Source of the DNA: a bacterium
GTDB lineage: Bacteria > Omnitrophota > Gorgyraeia > Velamenicoccales > JABMQK01
Length of the DNA stretch: 5,707 nt
Assembly (NCBI GenBank): GCA_013203265.1
Contig: JABMQK010000024.1
Location: forward strand, 1 to 5,707
Direction: 5' to 3'
Shown here piece after piece: positions 1-5,576 of this stretch. A program made the translations under genes and the position numbers. The notes below the pieces were generated by a model. The model saw only the letters and a program-made list of their open reading frames with translations. It searched no databases and was not told the DNA's origin. Position 1 is the first letter of the stretch. The number at the start of each line of letters is the position of its first letter.

Positions 1-113
1 GTAGATGCCTGAAGACGATTGTAGATATCCGGCAGTCGAACTAAACCAAGGCATCCAAAGAAATCAAATATTATTCCAATAAACACAAAAATTATTCCGA
101 ATATCTCACTCAT
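1..113 (-). CDS. mrpG: Na+/H+ antiporter subunit MrpG/MnhG (5' part, runs off the window)
   Basis: The first 37 codons of a reading frame that continues beyond base 1. It starts MSEIFGIIFVFIGIIF, a single hydrophobic helix, and runs into the conserved block GCLGLVRLPDIYNRLQAS, the family motif G..GL.RLPD.Y.R.(H/Q)A at the end of TM1. This identifies MrpG/PhaG (MbhC in Mbh), a subunit of about 100-120 residues with three helices, of which about a third is visible. The ATG at 113-111 overlaps mrpF by eight bases and is preceded by AGGGGAG at eight bases, a good Shine-Dalgarno. The position normally filled by His in RLHA is Gln here. The gene is too short for a length-filtered ORF search because the window cuts it. 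Confidence 0.92.
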   Translation of the reverse strand, partial: MSEIFGIIFVFIGIIFDFFGCLGLVRLPDIYNRLQAS

Positions 114-468
114 CAAAATTTCTCCCCTCTAAATATTTTGCTAAAGCAAGCGTTCCAATAAAACTCTGCAAGGCCCAAGCTATACCGATATCGATATACC
201 AATCTCTCTTTGTTATAATTCCCAAAATAACACAGAACCCAATAATTAATATCCCTAAAATATCTATAGATACCGCTCTATCTGCAGCAGTTGGACCTTT
301 GAAAATGCGGTGCAAACAAAATGTGCTGCATAAAAATAAAAATAAAAAGCTATATTTTATAATTGGAGACTGCCACGCTAAAATTGAATCTACAGGAAGA
401 GAAAATACTGCTAGACAAAATACTAACAGGCTAACTACACCAATTAACCAGCGTATGAATCTTGACAT
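106..468 (-). CDS. mrpF: Na+/H+ antiporter subunit MrpF/MnhF with an N-terminal extension
   Basis: A 120-residue membrane protein (MbhB in Mbh). The core from about residue 37 holds the MrpF signature RIFKGPTAADRAVSIDILG (54-72), with Asp63 and Asp69, then Asp93 in WYIDIGIAWAL and FIGTLALAKYLEG near the end. MrpF is a three-helix protein, and in structural and mutational work its TM2 aspartate lies on the proposed Na+ route. Classical MrpF is about 90 residues; this one has about 30 more at the N-terminus, including an additional hydrophobic stretch (about 7-26). There is no internal ATG, and the ATG used shares one base with the mrpE stop, with AGAGAGGG ten bases upstream, so the longer form looks genuine. 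It overlaps mrpG by eight bases. Confidence 0.93.
   Translation of the reverse strand: MSRFIRWLIGVVSLLVFCLAVFSLPVDSILAWQSPIIKYSFLFLFLCSTFCLHRIFKGPTAADRAVSIDILGILIIGFCVILGIITKRDWYIDIGIAWALQSFIGTLALAKYLEGRNFDE
122..128 (-). promoter_or_regulatory. Ribosome binding site for mrpG
   Basis: AGGGGAG on the minus strand, eight bases before the ATG at 113. It lies inside the end of mrpF and supports the eight-base overlap start, as opposed to any start after the mrpF stop. Confidence 0.8.
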
Positions 469-962
469 TATTCAAAAACCCTCTCTAAAATCCTCTCAAA
501 TTTTTTTACAATAATTTCGGTTGCCTTATCAATATCCTGATTAGTTACATCAATCCAGTGAATATAAAGTATCCCTTTTTCTTTATCGATATCAACAGTT
601 AATGTCCCAGGTGTCAAGGTAATAGAATTAGCCAGGAATGTTAATGCTGTATCAGTCTTTAGCTTAGTCTTTACCTTTACAATACCTGGTCTTATGGGAA
701 CGAACGGATGAATAACCCTATAGGCCACATCGATATTAGCCTTAAAACACTCCCATAAAAATACAGGGATATAATACAAAAACCAAAAGTAACGACTAGG
801 ATGCTTAAAGACATGTGGACGATTAACGAACATATCCCCCGTCATATATGCAATAAATGCTGCAACAAGAACTCCTATTCCAATATGCGGTATATCGGGA
901 GGCCAAGATAAACCCATCCAGACTAAAAATCCAAAAATAAATAAAATTACTCGACTCTTCAA
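468..962 (-). CDS. mrpE: Na+/H+ antiporter subunit MrpE/MnhE
   Basis: A 164-residue subunit (MbhA in Mbh). The N-terminal part has two close hydrophobic segments (about 4-20 and 26-42) and a third from 57 to 72 (FWFLYYIPVFLWECF). The rest is a cytoplasmic alpha/beta domain with the MrpE signature LANSITLTPGTLTVDI (110-125). Length fits the family. In known Mrp structures MrpE sits with MrpF and MrpG at the MrpA side of the complex. The start is TTG at 962: no ATG precedes Met16, and starting there would delete the first helix, while an AGGAGG lies eight bases before the TTG. That site overlaps the end of mrpD, so the two genes are probably translationally coupled. The TAA stop shares one base with the mrpF ATG. 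Confidence 0.94.
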   Translation of the reverse strand: MKSRVILFIFGFLVWMGLSWPPDIPHIGIGVLVAAFIAYMTGDMFVNRPHVFKHPSRYFWFLYYIPVFLWECFKANIDVAYRVIHPFVPIRPGIVKVKTKLKTDTALTFLANSITLTPGTLTVDIDKEKGILYIHWIDVTNQDIDKATEIIVKKFERILERVFE

Positions 963-966
963 AAAT

Positions 967-2448
967 CTATCCTCCTAATACTGTAAATGCATATTCTGTG
1001 CCTGAGACTAAAACATTGACTGCTGGTTTTAAAAAATATTCCATTAAATGTGGAATCAATAAAAGGCCCCCAAACAAACATATCGCTGCAAATATAATCA
1101 TTGATAATCGCATTGAAACAGGGACTTCTTTAATCTTATCTAAGGTTGTATTTAATTTCCCGAGGAAAGCAAATTTTTGCACCTTCATAAAGGAAGCTAA
1201 TGTCAGAATGCTTCCTATTACAGCAATAAAAGCTAACCCTATACGATCTGCTTGAACACAAGCCAGGATAATAATTAGCTTGCTCCAAAAACCGTTAAAA
1301 GGTGGTATGCCAGAGATGGACATTGAAGCGATCCACGAGGTATTTGAAGTCACGGGCATCTTCTCCTTTAATCCACCCATCTTCTTTAAATCCCTATTAT
1401 CGGTAGCATATTCTACAGCGCCAGAATTAAGAAACAACAAAGACTTAAATATAGAGTGATTGAATAAATGAAAAAGTCCCCCTAATATTCCCAAGGGCGT
1501 GCCTAAACCTATACTTAATACTACATATCCGATTTGGCTAATTGAATGGTATGCCAACAATCTCTTTAAGTCCCACTGCCCAATCGCCAAGAAGACCCCT
1601 ACTAATAACGATATTGCTCCTAAGGCCGTCAAAATCGTAAGCATAACTTCAGTAACACCAAAAATATTAAAGAATATTCTCATAAGTGAATAAATACCTA
1701 ATACCTTAATTAATACACCTGAAAGCATCGCTGAAATAGATGCTGGTGCGGAAGGATGTGCATCTGGAAGCCAGGCATGAAACGGTACAAGCGCACTCTT
1801 TATGCCGAATCCAGCCATAAACAACACACTCACAAATAATATGACTGAGCTAAAACCTTTCTGGGCGATCGTTAAAGAGATATCCGCCATATTTAAAGTA
1901 GAAGTATATGCATACAGCAATCCAATACCTAAAAGAATAAAACTTGAAGATATCACTCCTATTACCGCATATTTAAATGATGCCTCTAATTCCTCTGCTT
2001 CAACCCCAAAGGCAACCAGAGCATAACTAGCAACAGAAGCAATTTCTAAGAATACAAAAAGGTTAAAAATATCTCCGGTAAGGATTACGCCATTCATTCC
2101 CGCAACCATCAACATAAATAAACTATAGAATTTGTATTTATCAGTGTACTTTTCCATATAGTTTATTGAATAAATAGCTATAAGGAAAGATACCAAATTT
2201 AAGGTAACTAACATAAAAGCGCTAAACCCATCTAGGACTAAACAAATCCCCAAAGGAGGAATCCAGCCGCCAATTTTATAGACAACTGTAGAATATTGCC
2301 TAACAACAAATAAGGAGTTGAGTGATAATAAAAATAGGGCGAAGGTTGAAATATTACAAGTAATGTCACAAAACACCTTTGACTTTCTACCAAAGAGAGA
2401 GATCAAAAATGCGGCACCTAGCGAAATAACAATAAATAAAGCTAACAT
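967..2448 (-). CDS. mrpD: Na+/H+ antiporter subunit MrpD/MnhD (NuoM/N-like)
   Basis: A 493-residue proton-conducting subunit with about 14 membrane helices, the usual MrpD length. It belongs to the family of NuoM/NuoN and MbhH and is expected to conduct protons in the antiporter. The charged residues of the half-channels are all visible: Glu135 in FLEIAS (TM5), Lys217 in FGIKSALVPFHAWLPDAHP (TM7), Lys248 in LSGVLIKVLGIY (TM8), His301, His327 and His331 with Lys335 in FNHSIFKS, and Lys390 in FNGFWSK (TM12). The AHPSAPASISAMLSG stretch (230-244) is typical of MrpD and MbhH rather than MrpA. The ATG follows the mrpC stop by two bases, with AAAAGGA five bases ahead of it inside the end of mrpC. 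The final codons (GGA GGA TAG) double as the Shine-Dalgarno of mrpE. Assignment is secure. Whether it works in a stand-alone antiporter or a redox-driven complex cannot be told from this gene. Confidence 0.96.
   Translation of the reverse strand: MLALFIVISLGAAFLISLFGRKSKVFCDITCNISTFALFLLSLNSLFVVRQYSTVVYKIGGWIPPLGICLVLDGFSAFMLVTLNLVSFLIAIYSINYMEKYTDKYKFYSLFMLMVAGMNGVILTGDIFNLFVFLEIASVASYALVAFGVEAEELEASFKYAVIGVISSSFILLGIGLLYAYTSTLNMADISLTIAQKGFSSVILFVSVLFMAGFGIKSALVPFHAWLPDAHPSAPASISAMLSGVLIKVLGIYSLMRIFFNIFGVTEVMLTILTALGAISLLVGVFLAIGQWDLKRLLAYHSISQIGYVVLSIGLGTPLGILGGLFHLFNHSIFKSLLFLNSGAVEYATDNRDLKKMGGLKEKMPVTSNTSWIASMSISGIPPFNGFWSKLIIILACVQADRIGLAFIAVIGSILTLASFMKVQKFAFLGKLNTTLDKIKEVPVSMRLSMIIFAAICLFGGLLLIPHLMEYFLKPAVNVLVSGTEYAFTVLGG
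971..976 (-). promoter_or_regulatory. Ribosome binding site for mrpE
   Basis: AGGAGG on the minus strand, eight bases before the TTG at 962. It lies in the last sense codons of mrpD, just ahead of that gene's TAG, so ribosomes finishing mrpD cover it. It decides the TTG start, since no ATG is available before the first helix. Confidence 0.85.
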
Positions 2449-2450
2449 AT

Positions 2451-2789
2451 CTATCCTTTTAACCTCTTTATCTTAGTAATATCGAACGTATTATATTTGT
2501 CAAAAATTCTTAATGCGATTCCTACAAGGAGCGCTAAAACAGAAAGGCCTATAACAATAGATGTTAAAATCAACGCCTGAGGAATAGGATCCACCATCCC
2601 TAGAATTTCTCGGCCCTGTGCCATAATTGGTGCCCTTCCCTGCCAACGATAAGCAATAAGTATAAAAAAAAGATTTATTGCATACTCCATAATAGCAATA
2701 CCGATAATAATCTTTATTATGTTTCTTTTTCTCAAAACACAGTAAAGGCCGATACTAAATAAAACTAAACACAAAAAATATACACTCAT
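2451..2789 (-). CDS. mrpC: Na+/H+ antiporter subunit MrpC/MnhC (NuoK-like)
   Basis: A 112-residue protein with three membrane helices (about 2-19, 25-47, 71-93) and a basic tail, the normal size for MrpC. It is homologous to NuoK of complex I and MbhG of Mbh, and links the large MrpA- and MrpD-type subunits to the small subunits. The diagnostic loop and third helix read MVDPIPQALILTSIVIG (65-81); the DP.PQAL.LT.IVI pattern is specific to MrpC. TM2 contains Glu35 (IAIMEYAINL). NuoK has a functional glutamate in the matching helix, but alignment on the shared Gly and Asn-Leu puts NuoK's Glu at residue 32 here, so Glu35 is one helix turn away. The ATG overlaps the mrpB stop (ATGA). A strong AGGAGG lies ten bases upstream and a second AGGA four bases upstream. 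It ends in TAG, two bases before mrpD. Confidence 0.95.
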   Translation of the reverse strand: MSVYFLCLVLFSIGLYCVLRKRNIIKIIIGIAIMEYAINLFFILIAYRWQGRAPIMAQGREILGMVDPIPQALILTSIVIGLSVLALLVGIALRIFDKYNTFDITKIKRLKG

Positions 2790-3238
2790 TCTTTCCTGTC
2801 CTCCTGCAGAATTACAAGTACTATAAAAATAGAAAACAACCCTACTCCAACTTTAATAGCAATGGCAATATTGCAAAGCGGAATAATTCCTGCGCTAAAC
2901 AAATTAAATGGTTTTCCCTTATTTATAAAGTTAAGAAAAAAGTATCCGCCTGTAAATCCTAATACTGCAATAATTAAAAACAAGAGTGCCCCTACACTCT
3001 CTAGTATAGCTGCCTTTGCTTCTGATAATCTCTTTAAAGCAGCTTCTCTGCCAAAGGCCAGCATAAGGTGGATGAAAGAAAGGGCGATTATTAAACCTCC
3101 GGCAAATCCTCCGCCTGGACTAATGTGACCGTGTAAAACAATATAAATACCAAAAAGCAGAATTAACCCGACCGTTAAACGAGTAATTGTCTTAACTATT
3201 AAGGTCATACCTACTTCTTTTTTATCGTTCTTTATCAT
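2786..3238 (-). CDS. mrpB: Na+/H+ antiporter subunit MrpB/MnhB
   Basis: A 150-residue membrane protein with the MrpB signature HGHISPGGGFAGG at 36-48, followed by about three more helices (roughly 47-63, 78-100 and 115-145). MrpB (MbhF in Mbh) packs beside the C-terminal part of MrpA and MrpC in the small-subunit cluster and is needed for antiport in studied systems. Length is normal for the family (about 140-150). The start is uncertain. The ATG at 3238 gives a charged leader, MIKNDKKEVG, and lies three bases after the previous stop without a close Shine-Dalgarno. The ATG at 3208 (residue 11) would begin MTLIVKTITRL, which looks more like the usual MrpB N-terminus, but its preceding AGTAGG is only one base away. 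I kept the longer form because of tight operon spacing. The 3' end overlaps mrpC in an ATGA, and its last codons contain the mrpC ribosome binding site. Confidence 0.93.
   Translation of the reverse strand: MIKNDKKEVGMTLIVKTITRLTVGLILLFGIYIVLHGHISPGGGFAGGLIIALSFIHLMLAFGREAALKRLSEAKAAILESVGALLFLIIAVLGFTGGYFFLNFINKGKPFNLFSAGIIPLCNIAIAIKVGVGLFSIFIVLVILQEDRKE
2794..2805 (-). promoter_or_regulatory. Double ribosome binding site for mrpC
   Basis: The minus strand reads AGGAGGACAGGA, with AGGAGG ending ten bases and AGGA ending four bases before the mrpC ATG. Both lie inside the last codons of mrpB (LQEDRKE). Combined with the ATGA overlap, this gives strong, probably coupled, initiation of mrpC. 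Confidence 0.75.
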
Positions 3239-3241
3239 TAT

Positions 3242-3769
3242 CTAAATCTTCGTCTTCTTTCTTCCTGTTTTTCGCATAACAGTAGCTACACCCATAACAG
3301 CACAGAATAGGACTGTTGCTTCACCAAGTGTATCAAAAGCACGAAAGTCCAGAATCACCGATGTAACAAAATTAGTAGCTCCTGTTTTATCTAAACTGCA
3401 AGATAGGACTTCTCTTGCTATCTTCATTGTGGGAACACCAAAAGGAGGAATGTCTTTTAAAACAAGAAATGCAAACCCCAAAAACACCGTGATAAAACAC
3501 AGAGTTGAAAATGTATTAAAGAACCATCGGCCGTCCCTTACTAAAGGTAGATCCTTTTTTAATGTTGCCCTTATTAAAATAATCAAACATAGAATCTCGG
3601 CTATTAACTGAGTAATCGCTAAATCCGGTGCTTTAAGAATTAAAAATGCTAAGCTCAAGCCTAGACCTACAGCGCCAACAGCGATAACGCTAGAAATCAT
3701 ATCCTTGACTTCCACGGCGATAATAGCCCCAACAATCATAAATAGTAAAAGTAACTGTAATTCTAACAT
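3242..3769 (-). CDS. mbhD: MbhD/MbhE-type subunit (detached MrpA C-terminal domain)
   Basis: A 175-residue membrane protein joining two small domains that in Pyrococcus Mbh are separate proteins (MbhD, MbhE) and in classical Mrp form the end of MrpA. Residues 1-75 are the MbhD-like part, with three likely helices and the signature KAPDLAITQLIAE (46-58). Asp49 and Glu58 match acidic residues that, in Mrp/Mbh work, are placed in the ion path next to the large subunits. Residues about 85-165 are MbhE-like, with two helices separated by a loop and the signature VILDFRAFDTLGEATVL (138-154; Asp141, Arg143, Glu150). A basic tail (RKTGRKKTK) follows. The ATG comes one base after the stop of the 601-residue gene. 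The bases before it (TTTTTAATCATAATGTGAT) hold no Shine-Dalgarno, so translation probably depends on re-initiation after the upstream stop. Both ends are clean, so this is a true gene split rather than a sequencing frameshift. Confidence 0.9.
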   Translation of the reverse strand: MLELQLLLLFMIVGAIIAVEVKDMISSVIAVGAVGLGLSLAFLILKAPDLAITQLIAEILCLIILIRATLKKDLPLVRDGRWFFNTFSTLCFITVFLGFAFLVLKDIPPFGVPTMKIAREVLSCSLDKTGATNFVTSVILDFRAFDTLGEATVLFCAVMGVATVMRKTGRKKTKI

Positions 3770-3770
3770 A

Positions 3771-5576
3771 TCACATTATGATTAAAAATATCACAATCAT
3801 CCCCAATAATACCCATACGCAATACGTGGGCAATACACCATTGTGTAAATATCTAAAGAATGAATTTATGGCGAACGTTAATCTTTTTCCCTGTTCATAA
3901 ATATCGAAAAATTTCTTTTCTGCCTTTTTATAAAAAAACTGCAATAGGGGTATCTCTCTTACAGTATTATAAAATTCTACTCCGGAAGGCTTCATTTGGG
4001 TATTTTTCTCTAAATCTTCACCACCGATAAATTGATTTACCTCTCGTGGCTTTAAGCTACCAATGAGATAAATTATGAATCCAATAAACAAACCTATCAA
4101 TATCAATACAGTTGCCAAAGATGAATTCCAAACACCGCTAAAACTTAATTGACCATTAATGCTCGGGGCGATAAACAATTTTATAGGTATCTGCATCGCA
4201 AATATGCCAAAAATAACACATAGGCCAGCTAAAATGAGTGGCGGAATATTCATTACAACCGGTGCCTTTTTTGTCTGATTAATTTTCTTGCTCGAGGGCT
4301 GACCTAAAAAAATCGCATGAATTAACTTCATAAAACTAGCTAAAGTTAAAGCGCTACCAAACATAGCTACAGAAAGCCAGAGCGGCCATAATTTTGACCC
4401 GTTCTTGCCTAACTCGATAATTCCCTGATAGACCATCCATTTCGAAACAAAACCATTGAAAGGCGGAATACCTGAAATAGAAAATGAAGCGATAACAAAA
4501 GCGATAAAGCTTAAAGGCATCAATTTCACTAAACCGCCTAACTTACTTAAATTATCTGTTCCAGTTTGACGCTCTACATTACCACCGGAAAGAAATAGGC
4601 AGCTCTTGTAGATTGCGTGATTTAACATATGGAATAATCCGCCGGCAATACCAATAGGATTAGCGGTCCCGATTCCCAAAACCATATACCCAACCTGGCT
4701 GACAGCATGATAGGAAAGCAACTTCTTAAAGTTGTGTTGCACCAACGCCATCATTACCGCTGCTATAATTGTAATTGAACCTATGATTATCAAAAAGAGG
4801 CTCATCGCTGAATTTGGCTGAATAATGAAAATTTGTGTGGAGATCCTAAACAACAAATATATCCCTAAAAGCTTATCCAGAGAAGCTGGTAAAAGTGCCA
4901 TTACAGGCGTAGGCGCTGTCTCTGCTGAATCCGGAATCCAGGTATGCAAAGGCATAGCGCCGGCCTTTGCAAAGGCGCCCAATGCAAGACAAATAAAAGA
5001 CAAAGTAGCTAAAGAACTTGTTAAGGGTATATGAATCCTACTAATTTCTAAAAAAGGATTAATTTTAAAAATAATAGCTATGCCTAATAATATTAGAGCG
5101 TCTGAACCACCGATAATAATAAACGTTTTCTTAGCGCTGGAAGCAGCATCTCCTGTTCCCATTGCAATGAGCAGATATAGAGTTATTCCTAAAATACCCC
5201 AGAAGGTTAAAAAGAACAAAAGATTATTCGATATTGCTACGCCGATTGAAGCAGAGATAGTCCAAAGAACATAAGCATAATACTTATTTAAGTTCTCTTT
5301 GCCTTTCATGAAACCCGTTGAATACAGAACAATCAGAAAACCAAACAAACCTATAAATAAAGTAATAAAACCGGAAAGGTTATCAACAAAAAATATACCT
5401 ACGTTGTTAATAGCTTGTGACTTGCTTACAAATATAGCGATACAAAAAATAAAAGTAAAAAATGATACAATTAGAGCTAACACAGAAGGAATCTTTTTAT
5501 TTCTCTTGGGGAGAATAAAAGAAACTAAACCAAAAATAAAAGGCGCAATTAAACTTGCTAAAAACAAATTATTCAT
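3771..5576 (-). CDS. mrpA: NuoL/MrpA-like proton-conducting membrane subunit (N-terminal part of a split MrpA)
   Basis: A 601-residue polytopic protein of the proton-conducting transporter family (NuoL/M/N, MrpA/D, HyfB), expected to move H+ or Na+ across the cytoplasmic membrane. Visible landmarks are WGILG at 126-130 (TM5), AKAGAMPLHTWIPDSAE at 203-219 with Lys204 (TM7), the PTPVMALLPASLDK segment ending at Lys235 (TM8), LSYHAVSQVGYM at 287-298, GGLFHMLNHAIYKS at 312-325 with Lys324, and SISGIPPFNGFVSK at 366-379 with Lys379 (TM12). The TM5 glutamate usual in MrpA and NuoL is Gly127, and the TM8 HAAT-type histidine is Pro230. Residues about 508-601 form a charged, amphipathic extension (FIGGE, FYNTVRE, FFDIYE, HNGVLPTY) ending in a last membrane helix. 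Full-length MrpA runs to about 800 residues; the missing C-terminal part is the next gene, one base away. Start: ATG overlapping the upstream TGA, with GGGAG four bases before it. Family is certain; the A-type label rests mostly on position and split architecture. Confidence 0.9.
   Translation of the reverse strand: MNNLFLASLIAPFIFGLVSFILPKRNKKIPSVLALIVSFFTFIFCIAIFVSKSQAINNVGIFFVDNLSGFITLFIGLFGFLIVLYSTGFMKGKENLNKYYAYVLWTISASIGVAISNNLLFFLTFWGILGITLYLLIAMGTGDAASSAKKTFIIIGGSDALILLGIAIIFKINPFLEISRIHIPLTSSLATLSFICLALGAFAKAGAMPLHTWIPDSAETAPTPVMALLPASLDKLLGIYLLFRISTQIFIIQPNSAMSLFLIIIGSITIIAAVMMALVQHNFKKLLSYHAVSQVGYMVLGIGTANPIGIAGGLFHMLNHAIYKSCLFLSGGNVERQTGTDNLSKLGGLVKLMPLSFIAFVIASFSISGIPPFNGFVSKWMVYQGIIELGKNGSKLWPLWLSVAMFGSALTLASFMKLIHAIFLGQPSSKKINQTKKAPVVMNIPPLILAGLCVIFGIFAMQIPIKLFIAPSINGQLSFSGVWNSSLATVLILIGLFIGFIIYLIGSLKPREVNQFIGGEDLEKNTQMKPSGVEFYNTVREIPLLQFFYKKAEKKFFDIYEQGKRLTFAINSFFRYLHNGVLPTYCVWVLLGMIVIFLIIM

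Noticed and set aside
299..514. Plus-strand reading frame of 71 codons across the mrpE/mrpF junction
   Set aside because: It is antisense to two well-identified genes, has no recognisable motif or Shine-Dalgarno, and its composition is what the complement of AT-rich membrane genes gives.
998..2026. Plus-strand frames opposite mrpD (998-1255, 1499-1693, 1802-2026)
   Set aside because: All are shadows of mrpD, which has complete family motifs on the minus strand; none shows a domain or a start signal of its own.
3765..3775. Sequencing frameshift as the cause of the split MrpA
   Set aside because: The upstream protein ends with a complete, structured-looking tail and helix, and the downstream protein begins with a proper ATG and a full first helix, so nothing appears missing or shifted. 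Reads would settle it.
3771..5576. Complex I NuoL or hydrogenase-4 HyfB as the identity of the 601-residue protein
   Set aside because: The immediate neighbours are MbhD/E, MrpB, C, D, E, F and G in Mrp order, with no complex I or Hyf genes in view; family-level similarity remains, so the label is tentative.
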